From Zygnema cylindricum (Eukaryota > Streptophyta > Zygnematophyceae > Zygnematales > Zygnemataceae): DNA of 64,000 nt. The notes under the pieces are model-generated. The model had not been told where the DNA came from and did no database searches. It was given only the letters and a program-made list of their open reading frames with translations. Made by a program: the position numbers and the translations under genes. The first letter of the stretch is position 1. Each line of letters starts with the position of its first letter. The DNA is taken from the NCBI GenBank assembly GCA_037447655.1, contig JBBHKE010002608.1:1-64000 (forward strand), given 5' to 3'. Positions 1 to 11,573 of this stretch are shown one piece after another.

Positions 1-16
1 CACTTCAATGACATAC

Positions 17-2979
17 CTGATTTTGAAGCTCCCCGATTTCTGATTCCTTTATCAGATTACGTCCTGACCATATCCCAAGACTCCAATTCAGTCCATTTGA
101 AGCCCACTTACTTATTGAAAAAAAAACTGATGAAAAAAAAGGTAAAACAGCCAGTTACGCTTTACCAAACTACTGATATTTTCTCATGCTACAGTAAACT
201 ATGATTCCTAAAAGATACTTACTTGCTAGCTCAATATTGCCGTGCCTTAGTTCATCGCGGACCTGTCAGGTTCATATCCATAAAAATAAATAAATCCAGA
301 TCAGAAAAGTTATTTGAAAAAGTAAATGCATCCGATACACTACTTGTGGCCACTAGCATAAATCCGAATACTCTAACATAATCCATTTCAAGCTCCCTCA
401 ACAAGCTATTATCAACTTGTAAAACAAGATTCATTCCATCACATTACACATCATTGCTTTGAAGATTTGATTAAAAATTCATGTAACAAATTGTTATTAA
501 AATTAATTAATTCAAGAACCATTTTTTATTACACAAAATCATAAGTTAGTGTTAATAACACAGTTAAGTTAAGTGGCTTAAAATAACCCACAATGCTAAG
601 CGTAATTTAGTGTAGTTAATTCTAATAAAGTGTTAAGACTAACAACTAAGCAACTCTAATAGAGACGGCCGATGTATTTAGAGATAGAGAGCAACGAACA
701 CCGGAACTAGTCTGGAACACAATCTCTGAATTAAGTTCAAAATCTGGTTTCTTCAGAAAATCAAGTGAACCTATTTTATTCAGTTCAAAGACATGAGAGG
801 TAGTGCCGTCACAGAAACTGTCTAGACTTTCAAACCCACAGTGCGGATGCATGTCAATTTACAAATAAAGTCCATAACAACTACAGGAATCTTACATGTA
901 CCAAAAACACTCGACACATGCAACATTAACTGGTAAGTGTGATACATACATGATCCTCACATAACTGAAGTATAAAACTATAAAACTAGGGTCCAAACAG
1001 CCTGTTCTGGAATTTGTCTGGAATTTAGAGAAGATAGAAAATGGCCACCTGAAGTAGCTCAAAACCTTCCCAAAAACCAAAGAGTTTAGGCTGAAAGTGA
1101 AGGAATGACTAAAATGACCTAAGAACTCCTTTCAGAACCTGAAAAGGGAGGGTGAGACTTCCTGTCTTTAGAGTCTCCGTTCACTACTTGTCTACTACCT
1201 GCGCAAATTTTACAATCTTCCCATATTGACCAGGCTGACAGGCAGGAATATAACAAACTCGATCGCCCATCGCTATTAGGTGAAGGAACTAGTTTAATTA
1301 GTTTAAATGAGGAATTAGAACATTTAATATCAATTTAGTGTAGGAGACGTGGCAGGTTGTAGTCCACTCCCTTAAATAGTGTTATTAACACTAATGGCGA
1401 TAGGCAGTGTAGAGGAGGAAAAATCACAGAAATCTTTGTCCAATGTCTATTGCAATCCGACTTTTGTAAACTAGAAGTTTCAGAATTAAACCTCGTTCAT
1501 CTGCTTGACTTGATCCAAACTTGAAAAAAAGGCTCGATAGGCTCCTTCATCCTCCAGCAATCTCCTTAACTCTGCCGCACTGAAATGACAAAGCATTTAT
1601 TTTTAAGGTCAACAAAACATGACAGAGGAGGAGATCAACAACATGAAAGTGGTCATAATTACATTTATCAAACTCCAATCATCTTCGCAGCCTCAAGTTG
1701 AATAGGAAAATGAATGGCAGCCTTTTCTCTACATTCTTCCCAACTGCGACTATTGATTCCTTGAAAACAGTACTTTTCAAAACCGCTTCATGCAACAGAA
1801 GTTGTATAAATAATGTTCTACTTTCTATAACTCAACCGATTTTAATTGTCTTTACAAGGTTCCATTTCCAATAATAATAAAGTGTAACTTAAGGGAAAGA
1901 GGAAAAAAGCAAAGAAACAGCAAAGGCCTCAGATACAATCATCCCTATTGGTACTTCATGGACTCCTCTGGCAAAAGGAAAAACCTTTGACCAAACATTC
2001 AAAATGGACAATCTATACATTAACGTGAAACAATTTTTTCGGCCTTTTAGTCCAAACACCGGCTAGAAAATCACCTTTGCCAACCAAAGCAAAGGCTAGG
2101 AAATCACCTGAGATCTCTTAGGACAGGAAATGAAGCTGGAATTGAAGGAATGGAGAAGTGACTTGCAGCAGCATTTCCTCTCGCTGAAGAGAGAGCTCGA
2201 GAGGGCGGCTGACTATTTTGACCTCCAGGAGCTGGAGGATTATTAGGGTTTGAACCTCCGGGAGTAACACTTTGAATAGCGGATCGAGCAGCTCCAAACC
2301 ATGAGAAATGCTGCTGCTGAGGAGGAGGAGGCTGTTGAGAGGCGCCTCTGTCAGATAGAAAAGGCGAAAAAAATATATAATAAAATTTGAGAGAAAATGA
2401 AAATATCCACCACTCTTAGAGAATGGCTGTGATGAGGAAGAAGCATAATATATATGAAGGGATAAAAAACCCGAAAACTAAGAAAGTGCAGTGCACTGAC
2501 ATCATTAACTCGGACTTTCCATACAAGCAAACAAAAAAAACATCCTTACGGAACTCAAACATAATCGTGTAACTCAGGTTTCCAGACAAGAAAACCAAAA
2601 AAGTATTCTTAAAGGAACTCAAAAGTACACGCAGAATTCCAAGTCTGGCAAGAACATTTCATATTTTGAGGTCCAAACACAACACACTTGAAGGTTACAA
2701 AGACGACATAAAGAATATAAAAGCAGCATAAAGAGTAGAACGCAGTGACATAAACAACACAAAAAAATTATCGATTCAAGGCTGTAAAAACCTTGAAAAC
2801 ATAACATTCATAAATGACATCCAAAAGTTTCAACAAAAAAACCTTTGACTGACATGAACAGAAAAATTTGATTAAAGTTAGCTACACAAAGAGAACCTCA
2901 ATCAGACAGCATAAGTTTCAAAAGAGAAATCAGAATAAGAAAGTAGGAAATTGACTTACCCGAAGCTTTTAGAAGCCAT
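17..2979 (-). CDS. VPS37: VPS37-like ESCRT-I subunit, 5' part (five exons)
   Basis: Five exons join in phase at GT/AG sites: 2960-2979 (start ATG at 2977-2979, MASKSFG), 2108-2347, 1492-1579, 223-262 and 17-63. The last has a GTATG donor, so the gene continues past the left edge. Residues about 8-85 are a Pro/Gln/Ser-rich leader (run of four Pro, three Gln). From about residue 87 comes the Mod(r) helical region of VPS37: AELRRLLEDEGAYRAFF, SLDQVKQMNEVRDELR, then ARRNL and EIGELQNQ, matching the family pattern (D.A...F..S..QV....ELR.....LA..NL.....I.EL..Q). VPS37 is a coiled-coil core subunit of ESCRT-I, with VPS23/TSG101 and VPS28, acting at endosomes in sorting ubiquitinated membrane proteins into multivesicular bodies. 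Intron 3 is long (263-1491) and carries a MITE relic. The exon chain and phases are seen; function is from the family. No competing assignment fits as well. Confidence 0.85.
1258..1409. mobile_element. Degenerate MITE in VPS37 intron 3
   Basis: Imperfect inverted ends: CCCATCGCTATTAG on the left and CTAATGGCGATAGGCAGTG on the right, the right end followed by TA. They resemble the ends of the TA-flanked MITEs at 3895-4439 and 4447-4983. The interior has the AT-rich make-up of those copies. The left boundary is uncertain by several bases. Confidence 0.45.
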
Positions 2980-3892
2980 TGCTTCTCTGAGAAGAAGAAC
3001 AAGAAGACAAACAGGAGAAAATAGGATATTATCTTTTGCAGTTCATTTGTCAAAAGGAGGACAAAAAGTCTTCTAGTTTATCCAGCCTGTATCAAAATTT
3101 CCTCCGCTCCTATCCTTTTTCCTTCTATACAAACAGCTTTTGACAAAGTTAAAAATGAGAACAATCTCAACTAATAAAGGTTAGAACTTTGATGATATGA
3201 ATTGAGGTCGCTACCTTTAGGTCAAATTATCATTCTACCTCTTCATTTCGCTGCAATCATGCATCATGTCTCTTCTACATTCCTTCATCGTACTTTCCCT
3301 TCTACATACCGTACTACATTGTACATATCGTACTTATTGTATTTCATTGTACAAACTACAAAGGGCTTGCTTACACGGTAAGCAGCTCTTGTTTTGTCTT
3401 ATGCATGTTTCACACGAAAATACGGAATTCGTACTGTCCCTGTTAATGTGTCGGTGAAAGCGTGTACATGGCGTATCCAACTTCTCATCCAACATTCTCC
3501 GTAAGCTCTATGCTGCCCGGGAAGGAGAAATTTCGCCGTAAAACGTCTGTAAGCTGCCCGGCTCAGCCTGTTTGGGCAGTTTGAACGGTTCCACTTTTTG
3601 ATTGGTTTATTTTCAACTGTGATTGGAGTTCAAAAGAGATCCGGCCGTTCAATAGTGCTTCTGTGCATAATTTAACGGCTCAAGGTCGGTCAGCGCTCAC
3701 GCGCGAACAAATCCTAAGGTTACCCGTGATGTTAACGGATTTTTTTACTCTTTTGTCGTGCTTCTTGACTCTTGTCTTTCTTCGCATTTCTACGTGTCAA
3801 GAGTTTGAGGCTCTGGCGATAAGTGGTGTGTTTGACTGTTTTCAATGATTCCAGCCCTACCGTACGATTAACAAGCAACCGCCTTGACCTGC
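2980..3892. other. Upstream intergenic region of the VPS37 gene
   Basis: It lies directly upstream of the VPS37 start codon (gene on minus) and must hold its 5' leader and promoter. The first 50 bases read, on the gene strand, as a leader rich in CTTCTT. I see no confident TATA box. The stretch from about 2990 to 3606 recurs, with an internal gap, at 4986-5239 plus 11451-11573. Small open frames here have no recognisable product. Confidence 0.5.
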
Positions 3893-3894
3893 TA

Positions 3895-4439
3895 CACCGT
3901 CAATCGCTATTAGAGTGTATAACGCCAATTCGGTGCCCTTTTTTCAAAAAAAAAAACCCGAAATACAATCCATAATTCTATTTTTTACATTATTCTAATT
4001 CGGGATTTTTTTCAATTAGCGTTAAAAATGGAAGTACACTGCGATGGAAATAGTGTGACGTACGAACAGGATACTTCCGTACGAAATGGTACTTTTTGAA
4101 TTACAAAGGCATAAATTGACACTTAACATTATTGCGCACACATGGATGTGCACTGGAAGAAAGAGATGCAAACTCGTCAACAAAAATCGTAGTTCTCATA
4201 TGTTCGTCCGTCGACCGTGTGACAACGCGACGGTGTACAAATTGTCAGATTTTGTACGAGTACACATATTACTGTAGACATTGAAACGGCGGGTATTTAT
4301 TATTCAGGACAACCCAAATTACAGTTAGGGATTAATTCGTATATATATATTTTTTTTCAAAAAAAAAAATTTTCAGATTAGTGTTACTAATTCTATTTTT
4401 ACGCTATTTATTCTTTTACTCTAATAGCGATTGACGGTG
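3895..4439. mobile_element. TA-type MITE, CACCG ends (copy c)
   Basis: Terminal inverted repeat CACCGTCAATCGCTATTAG at 3895 and its complement ending at 4439, about 545 bp. TA precedes the left end; the right end is followed by TC, so the presumed TA duplication is not intact there. The interior is AT-rich, with no coding capacity. It sits 7 bp from the next copy. Confidence 0.7.
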
Positions 4440-4446
4440 TCCTGTA

Positions 4447-4983
4447 CACCGCGCATCGTTATTAGTGTCAACGACACTAATTTGGGTTCTTAAAATTTTG
4501 ATTTTTTTCATCAAATAGGATACATGATTTTATTTTTTCCTTGACGTTAATTAAGGTACCGTACAAAATAGCTTAAAGGACGAATTACAATAATATCTAA
4601 ATAGTGTGGTGTAGGGTCGGTGTCAGACCGTACACAAATGTACCTTTTCAAGTGAAAAATTTACAAAAAATGAGTTAAATCAGACGCGCACGCATAGGAT
4701 CGTGCGCTGAAAAAACGGGATTGTTCTGACACGTAAATTAGTCTTACATGTACGGATATTTAAATTTCACGACGACGTACGATTTTTAATATTTTGTACG
4801 GATACATATATTAATGTATATAATCGTACAACGAATATTCCATTTTTGATGTTCCCAAATTAGCATAAACGCCGAAATTAGAATACACCTTTTAAAAAAA
4901 AAAAAAAAATCTTAATTAGCGTCAATGACGGTATATTTACTTCCACACTATTTAAACTTTGACACTAATAACGATGCGCGGTG
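4447..4983. mobile_element. TA-type MITE, CACCG ends (copy a)
   Basis: Terminal inverted repeats CACCGCGCATCGTTATTAG at 4447 and the complement ending at 4983, with TA on both outer sides (4445-4446, 4984-4985). 537 bp, no open frame of note. It is similar along much of its length to 48549-49069, and to 21839-22356 in the opposite orientation, including the internal motif CACACTATTTAAA. It abuts the duplicated VPS37 upstream segment. Confidence 0.75.
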
Positions 4984-4985
4984 TA

Positions 4986-5239
4986 ATCTGGGATGAAAAA
5001 CAAAAAGACAAACACGAGAAAATGACAAAATATCTTTTGCAATTAATTTGGCAAAAGCAGGACAAAAATTCTTATAGTTTATCCAACTTTTATAAAAATT
5101 TCCTCCGCTCCTATCCTTTATTCTTCTATACAAACAACTATTAACAAAGTTAAAAATAAGAGCAATCTCAAAAATTAAAATTAACACTTTGATGATATGA
5201 ATTCAGATCGCTACCCTTAAGTAATGTTATCAAACTATC
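4986..5239. repeat. Duplicated VPS37 upstream segment, left half
   Basis: Diverged copy of about 2990-3235: shared landmarks are the TATCTTTTGCA block, CTCCGCTCCTATCCTTT, and ACTTTGATGATATGAATT. The copy is cut by retrotransposon M1 at 5240 and resumes at 11451. The last five bases, CTATC, are the target site duplication of M1. Confidence 0.75.
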
Positions 5240-6129
5240 TGAAATTCTGTGGTCTCCATTGACCCACAGAATGAGCAGCCTATGTAAAGCCTCTAGGATA
5301 ATATTTGCCCCTTCTACTTTCTTGCTGAATAAGCGCCGCCCAGGCACAAAAATATTCTGACCACTCTCACCTTTGTGAGGAAAAGACTCCCCTGAGTCAA
5401 ACGCAAAAAGAATCACTGAATTTGATCACCCGAGCAGTAAGTTATGGCTGGTCAAAGATGACCTTTATAGTTACAAGCTCTCTTAGAGAGAGAGGTACCT
5501 AAATATTACTAAGTCTCGGTCTGCCTACTCACGACTACCTACTACTATACCCTAGTCGAATAGGAACACTATAAAGTACAAGAAGGTATAATGGGCGATG
5601 TACTTATTGTACGACCATTGTACGACAAGGTCTACAAGGTGACACCTGTCATATCGGAAGCCATGGTTCCTCCTCCCATCTTCTCCGGTATCAAATAATG
5701 TGGCGCCACGTGGCACCGCGTGACGCTATCTCCGTATGCCGCCAAAAGCCTCACTTCGCGTGGCTGCTACAATGTCGGCCGTCCGATCAAAACATATTTT
5801 ACACGGTTCAGATTCGCGTACATGCAGAAATTGCTCCTTTTGGTTAGACTGTTGTTAATTAGCTGTTACGTTAATGTTTATATATTTATGAAACCCGTCA
5901 CGTGTATCGTTTCGTAACGCCTTAATGGTTAAGGCGTTAGGCTATAGAGAATCTAGAGGTCATAGGTTCAAATCTAGATTTAGGCATCATTTTAGTAAAA
6001 TACCCTTTACTTCAAAAACTGCCACTTTCTAAATATAGCGGCAGCCATGGCGCGCCTTTGATCCTCACTCTCTTTCTTTAAAACAAAACTAAAATAGGGA
6101 AGTGAACTATTAATTACCTCTTTTCAACA
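5240..6129 (-). repeat. M1 3' LTR
   Basis: 890 bp, near-identical to 10561-11450 with scattered substitutions. On the coding strand it begins TGTTGAAAAGAGG and ends TTTCA. It contains a tRNA-like stretch on the plus strand at 5915-5985. Confidence 0.93.
5915..5985 (+). other. tRNA-like (Pol III box) segment inside M1 3' LTR
   Basis: A-box-like TAATGGTTAAGGCGT (5922-5936) and B-box-like GGTTCAAATCT (5964-5974) at tRNA-like spacing, followed by TTTT. It lies antisense to the retrotransposon. The T-stem pairs poorly, so it is not a functional tRNA. The same segment recurs in the other LTR. Confidence 0.4.
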
Positions 6130-6216
6130 CTCCCCTTAATTCCTAGTCACTTTTCAATTTTAATCCATAGTTTTCTCTACAATAAATCAACTTAGGGGAA
6201 GGCACTGCTTTTGTCA

Positions 6217-7712
6217 TCATGTCTCAATCATTTCTCTATCAGTTTTATGAACCAGTTTAATAATTTTATTTTCTACCTTCTCTCTGACAAAGCTTAGTCT
6301 AATATCCATATGCTTAGCTTTGAAGTGATGTTTCGGGATAGCTGCAATATAGATAGCAGTTTGATTATCACAAAAAACATTTTGAGTTTTAGACTTTATG
6401 AACCCAAGTTCTTCAAGAAGAGATTTAACCCACATTAATTCTTTGGTGGCAGCACAAGAAGCCATGTATTCAGCCTCCATAGTGGACTGAGCAACTACTT
6501 TTTGTTGCTTGCTACTCCAACAACATGCACTGGATCCAATTTGCAACACATATCCAGTCGTACACCTCCTTAAAGGCACATCTCTATAACTGGCATCACT
6601 CCAAGTGGTGATGTCATTGTGCTCCCCTCCCAAATGCAACCATAATTCCCTTGTCCCCACCAGACACCTCATCACCCTTTTGGCAGCCTCCCAATCTCTC
6701 TCTCTTGGTTCATTTAGATTTCTACTAAGGACACTCACAGCTGCAGCTATATCCGGACGGGTATAGTTTGTAAAATAAATTAAACTGCCTACAATCTGCC
6801 AATAAGGGATATTTTCCATAAAATTTCTTTCTATCTCATCCATCTCATCATTAATGATAAATATTCCTCCCTTTTCACTCCCCTCACTCACTTTCTTCAA
6901 ATCCATGGGAGTAGTACATCCGTTTGCTTTCTCCATTTGAAATTTTTCTAGCATATTACCGATTGCTTCTTTTTGAGTGAGTCTTATAATTCTATTCCCT
7001 CTATCTCTCTCCATCTGAATTCCCAAAATGTACTTTGCTTCGCCAAGATCTTTCATATCAAAACTGCTTCTAAGATCCCGTTTTAGTTTGTTAATTTTAT
7101 CTAAGGACTTGCTTAAGACCAACAAATTATCCACATAAATAGAAATAAATATCACTCCATTCTCATCCTCAAATAAATATATAGAGTGATCTGAATTAAT
7201 TCTGATATACCCCAAACCGGTCAGAAATTCGTCGAGCTTTATATTCCACTGTCGCGCGGCTTGCTTAAGCCCATAGAGTGATTTTATCAGTTTGCAAACT
7301 TTGTTTTCTTCCCCACTTTCCACGAATCTTTCCGGTTGCCTCATGTAAATTTCTTCTTCCAACTCTCCGTGCAAAAAGGCAGTTTTAATATCCATCTGGT
7401 GGATTTCCATATCCTCCGTTGCGGCTATACTTAAAAGGATTATAACAGAAGGAAATTTGACTACAGGTGCAAAGGTTTCTTCGTAGTCTATCCCCTCTCT
7501 CTCTGAGTATAACCTTTTGCAACTAACCTAGCTTTGTACCTCTCAATGGTATTATCCGGGTTTAATTTAAGTTTAAACACCCACTTACATCCGATCGGTT
7601 TTCGGTCCAATGGACAATCTACCAACTCCCATGTATTAGCTTCCATGATTGAGGCCATTTCTTCATTTATAGCTGTGATCCACCGGCTACTTTCTGGAGT
7701 GTTTATGGCCTC
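6217..7712 (-). pseudogene. M1 reverse transcriptase and RNase H region
   Basis: Copia-type reverse transcriptase followed by RNase H. The N-terminal part (KARLVAKGYTQ) lies at 7500-7712 in the integrase frame; after a frameshift in a GA-rich run near 7500 the frame at 6217-7410 continues with MDIKTAFLHGELEEEIYM, SLYGLKQAARQW and GYIRINSDHSIY. The catalytic motif reads YVDN where copia enzymes have YVDD. RNase H shows SDASY, TTGYV, STMEAEYMA, DNQTAI and KHMDIR, ending at 6217 just before the polypurine tract and LTR. Both the frameshift and the D-to-N change make it non-functional. The identity of the enzyme domains is certain; the order of damage is not. Confidence 0.93.
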
Positions 7713-9686
7713 TTAGTATGTTTGAGGTTCATCTGGGTGAGACATCTTTGTGAGTTGGTTATTTACTTGTCTTTCTTGAAGTCGTTTACTACTTCTTCTT
7801 CCCCCTTCAAAATCGGACGCCGGTATAGAAGGCATTCTTGGGTTTCGTTTTGGGAGATATTGAGCTCCCCTATCTTCCAATTCTGGTGTCTCATCAAGTT
7901 CCTCATCGGTTTCCACTTCGTATTGTGGCGTTGCCTTGGGTGTTGTCCTTTCCTCCTTCTCCTTTGGTAGATCTGCAGATTTTTCTTTTTCTCCCTCTTC
8001 CTTCTCTTCATTTTCAAAGTCAAAGTCAAAAAACTGATCCGTTTCAAATCTGATTTTGACTACCCTATTATATTTGAATGGATCAATGGACTTCTCTTCA
8101 TTCATCACCACTATGTGTTTTACCAAAATTATATCTCTCTTTTTCAAGTCATACACTCGGTATCCTTTTGTGCTTTCATCATATCGTACAAGATATCCTG
8201 GCTTCCCTCTCCCCTCTAACTTCCATTTAGTCTTATCGGAATCCAAACTGTAGACTTGACTTCCGAACACTCTCAAAATAGACAAATCAGGATTTCTTCC
8301 TGTCCACCTCTCATACGGAGTTTCCTCTTTATTTGCTGAAGTTAGGACTCTATTTATGATGAAATTAGCATAGTTCATAGACTCCGCCGAAAACTGCAAC
8401 CCTATCCTCTTATCAGTTAACATACTTCTCGACATATCTCCTAAATTTCTATTCACTCTTTGTGCTACTCCATTTTGTTCCGGATTATAGGGAACAATTT
8501 TCTCATGATGAATTCATTCTTCTTTAAGATATTCTTCAAATTCCCTTGAGGTGTATTCTTTCCCATTATCACTTCTTATCTCTTTTATTGAGGTTTCGTG
8601 TAGTTTTTCACTCCATACTTTATACTCTTTGAAACATCTTAATACCTTAGACTTATGTCTTAGAAAGTATACCTTTGTGTATCTAGACCAATCATCTGTG
8701 ATGGTTAACATCCATCTCTTCCCGCCATGTGAAGCATACCTAGCAGGTCCCCAAACATCAGTGTGAACTAGATCTAATACTTTCTCTCTCCTAAATGTGG
8801 TTTCCTTTGGAAATGGAAGTCTATGAATCTTCCCTTGGGCACATCAACTACAATCATCAAAGGTCTCATCATCCTCAAAAGTAATACCCTCCACTATTCC
8901 CTTTTTCTTCATTTTCTTTAATCTATCTAGTTGCACATGCCCCAACCTTTTATGCCAAAGCATCATCTCACTTGCACACAAGTAGACAACACTCTTTTCA
9001 TTGCAAAGAACAATTCTGAACACTCCTTGACTGCCCTTCTCAGCTATGAAATAAACCTCATTATCACAGCTTGCTGTGAAGATTCCTTTCCTAGTTCCTA
9101 TATCAAACTCCTTTTCATCTAGGACAGCTGTTGAGACTAGGTTCTTGCTAAGCTGTGGAATGTAAAGAACGTCTGAGAGTGTTAGAATTGAGGCCTTTCC
9201 ATCAACTAGAACCTTCAATTCAACAGTTCCAACAAGACTTGTGGTTTCTACTCTACCATCTCCGTACTCTATCTCAACTGTTGGGATCTTTCTCAGTTTA
9301 GTGAACCACCACTTATCTTTGCACATATTTATTGAAGCCCCTGAGTCTATGATCCACCCATCATCGGGTGGATCCCTCTTACCTCCGAAAACACACTTTT
9401 GTCTCTGTGGAATGTCGACATGCTTTTAAATGTTTTTCGGATTAAGAAGAAGCTCCTCAAGCTCCTCTTCTGGTTCAGTTTTTCCTTCCACTTCTTCATC
9501 ATGAACTTGAGTCACGAAAGCCTTTTTTTTTCCTCCATCCTTTGAGGTTCCTTGACCATATTTCAGTCGAAGATCTGCAAGTTTAACACAATCTGCCATA
9601 TAATGTCCCGGTTTCTTGCAGAAGTGACATAATCCTCCTCGAGAAGTTCCTCTCCCCTGTCTATCAAATCTGCCACCTCCTTGTCC
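7713..9686 (-). pseudogene. M1 zinc knuckle, protease and integrase region
   Basis: In frame with gag. A CX2CX4HX4C knuckle (CHFCKKPGHYMADC, about 9615-9655) is followed by protease motif WIIDSGAS (near 9340-9365), the GAG-pre-integrase stretch MLWHKRLGHVQLDRL (near 8930), and the integrase core: LVHTDVWGP, TITDDWSRY, IRSDNGKEYTSREF. The third catalytic position reads NGVAQRVNR where copia integrases have NGVAER, so the catalytic Glu is Gln. Then follow the family block YERWTGRNPDLSILRVFG and a long charged linker rich in Glu and Lys. Stops interrupt the frame near 9684, 9426, 8841 and 8511 and end it at 7713. Confidence 0.9.
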
Positions 9687-10560
9687 TCATCCACCAATGT
9701 TTCGATAAGGATCTTTCCCTCTCTCTTCATTAAGCTTCCGCTTATCAGCTCCTACAAATAATGCTTGAACACTTGGACTCCCTCTCCTAAACTCTATGGT
9801 GCTTTCTTTCACTAAAATCATTCCCACTGTGTCATCCCAATTCCAATTGCTATCTCCCATGTCCTGCAATCGTTTATTGATATTCTCATACTCTTCAGGT
9901 AGTTTCATCATTAATGTGTTCACTCTTTGTCTCTCGGACCATGAGATACCTACACTCTGTAACTCTCCAAATAATGCTCCTAAATCGTTGCAATAATTAT
10001 TCATACTTCCTCCTTTATAAATATAAACTGCAATCTTATTTTCGGCCAATTGTTGTTGCTGCAATGATCCACTCTTATATTTGTTAACTAGTGATATCCA
10101 AATCTGAGATGAATATTTCACATGCATAAGGGGAATGGCAATGCCCTTTGCTACACTTTTATAAATTAAGAGCATAGCAACCTTGTCTTTGTAGTTCTAC
10201 TTTTCATACTTGGATCTTTCGCTCTGAACCCTTGTCGCCGTCTTTGGTGGTGTTGCTGCCGGTATCGCCTTCGGCAATGGTGTCAATTGAGTTGCAACTC
10301 CTCCCTTTTCTCCTTCCATGACAATCTCCTCTCCTTCCTCATCTTCATCCTCGGTGATGGTGGCAGCTGTTCTACCAATTGTAGAGGCGGAGGTGCCAGA
10401 AAAACGTGTCCCTCCTAACCCAGGTGGAGGTGGGCATCGAATTTGTCCAGACACTATGCCCCATAGATGCTTCTCAAATAGTTCTCCCTCCATCATCATT
10501 TCCCAATAAAGAAAGTTTGATCCATCAAATATGGGCACCCTAGAGGGTGGGCCTATAACA
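9687..10560 (-). pseudogene. M1 gag
   Basis: Capsid/nucleocapsid gene beginning immediately after the 5' LTR. The frame runs VPIFDGSNFLYWEMMMEGELF, the F.G.N...W block of plant copia gag, then a Pro- and acid-rich insert, then QIWISLVNKYKSGSLQQQQL, LPEEYENI and VQALF. The initiator is unclear: the upstream in-frame codon inside the primer binding site is ATA, where M2 has ATG. A stop near 10194 (probably a Trp codon originally) and one near 9684 split it. Frame is shared with protease and integrase, as in copia gag-pol polyproteins. Confidence 0.85.
10546..10559 (-). promoter_or_regulatory. M1 primer binding site, half initiator-tRNA-Met type
   Basis: On the coding strand the base after the LTR is followed by GTTATAGGCCCACC. 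This is complementary, with one G-to-A change, to the anticodon arm of plant initiator tRNA-Met (GGUGGGCCCAUAAC, from memory) and not to a tRNA 3' end. It corresponds to the half-tRNA priming described for Drosophila copia. Confidence 0.7.
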
Positions 10561-11450
10561 TGAAATTATGTAGTCTCCATTGACCCACAGAATGAGCAGC
10601 CTATGTAAAGCCTCTAGGATAATATTTGCCCCTTCTACTTTCCCACTGAATAATCGCCGCCCAAGCACACAAATATTCTGACCACTTCCATCCTTGTGAT
10701 GAGAAGACTCCCTTGAGTCTAACGCAAAAAGAATCACTGAATTTGCTCACCCGAGCAGTAAGTTATGGCTGGTCAAAGATGACCTTTATAGTTACAAGCT
10801 CTCTTAGAGAGAGAGGTACCTAAATATTACTAAGTCTCGGTCTGCCTACTCAAGAATACCTACTACTAAACCCTAGTCCAATAGGAACACTATAAAGTAC
10901 AAGAAGGTACAGTGGGCGATGTACTTATTATACGACCATTGTACGACAAGGTCTACAAGGTGACACCTATCATATCGAAAGCCATGGTTCCTCCTCCCAT
11001 CTTTCTCGGTATCAAATAATGTGGCGCCCTGTGGCACCGCGTGACGCTATCTCCGTATGCCGCCAAAAGGCTCACTTGGAGTGGCGGCTATAATGCCGGC
11101 CGTCCGATCAAAACATATTTTACACGGTTCAGATTTGCGTACATGCAGAAATTGCTCCTTTTGGTTAGTCTGCTGTTAATTAGCTGTTACGTTAATTTTT
11201 ATATATTTATGAAACCCGTCACGTGTATCATTTCGTAACGCCTTAATGGTTAAGGCGTTAGGCCATACAGAATCTAGAGGTCATTGGTTCAAATCTAGAC
11301 TTAGGCATCATTTTAGTAAGATACCCTTAACTTCAAAAACTGCCACTTTCTAAATATGGCGGCAGCCATGGCGCGCCTTTGATCCTCACTCTCTTTCTTT
11401 AAAACAAAACTAAAATAGGGAAGTGAACTATTCATTACCTCTTTTCAACA
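10561..11450 (-). repeat. M1 5' LTR
   Basis: 890-bp partner of 5240-6129. It begins TGTTGAA and ends ATTTCA on the coding strand, followed directly by the primer binding site. The tRNA-like segment recurs at 11236-11306 with few changes. Confidence 0.93.
11236..11306 (+). other. tRNA-like segment inside M1 5' LTR
   Basis: Second copy of the box A/box B-like sequence of the 3' LTR (AATGGTTAAGGCGTTAGG, then GGTTCAAATCTAG). It is antisense to M1. Conservation is expected from LTR replication and is not independent evidence of function. Confidence 0.4.
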
Positions 11451-11573
11451 CTATCTCTTAATTTCGTTGCAATCATGCATCATGTCTTTTCTACTTTCCT
11501 TCATCGTACTTTCCCTTATACATACCGTACTACATTGTACACTTTGACTGTTCCCCTTTTGGATTGGTTTATT
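11451..11573. repeat. Duplicated VPS37 upstream segment, right half
   Basis: Continues the segment broken at 5239: it matches 3236-3345 (GCAATCATGCATCATGTCT, CCTTCATCGTACTTTCCCTT), then after a gap of about 225 bp matches 3572-3606 (TTGGTTTATT). It begins with the target duplication CTATC and ends against element P. Confidence 0.75.

Larger units (their letters stand above)
5240..11450 (-). mobile_element. Full-length Ty1-copia retrotransposon M1
   Basis: 6211 bp, coding strand minus. Two 890-bp LTRs (5240-6129, 10561-11450), TG/CA termini, flanked by the 5-bp repeat CTATC at 5235-5239 and 11451-11455. A polypurine tract AAGGGGAG directly precedes the 3' LTR (about 6130-6139). The domain order gag, zinc knuckle, protease, integrase, reverse transcriptase, RNase H is that of Pseudoviridae/copia, and gag to integrase share one frame. 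The element is dead: in-frame stops near 10194, 9684, 9426, 8841, 8511 and 7713, and a frameshift near 7500. Confidence 0.93.

Noticed and set aside
646-1080. Two minus-strand frames of 62-68 codons inside the VPS37 locus
   Set aside because: They lie in intron 3 between in-phase exons at 223-262 and 1492-1579 and show no VPS37-like sequence.
7722-8253. Plus-strand frames opposite M1 integrase and linker
   Set aside because: Shadows of the minus-strand pol region, with no independent domains.
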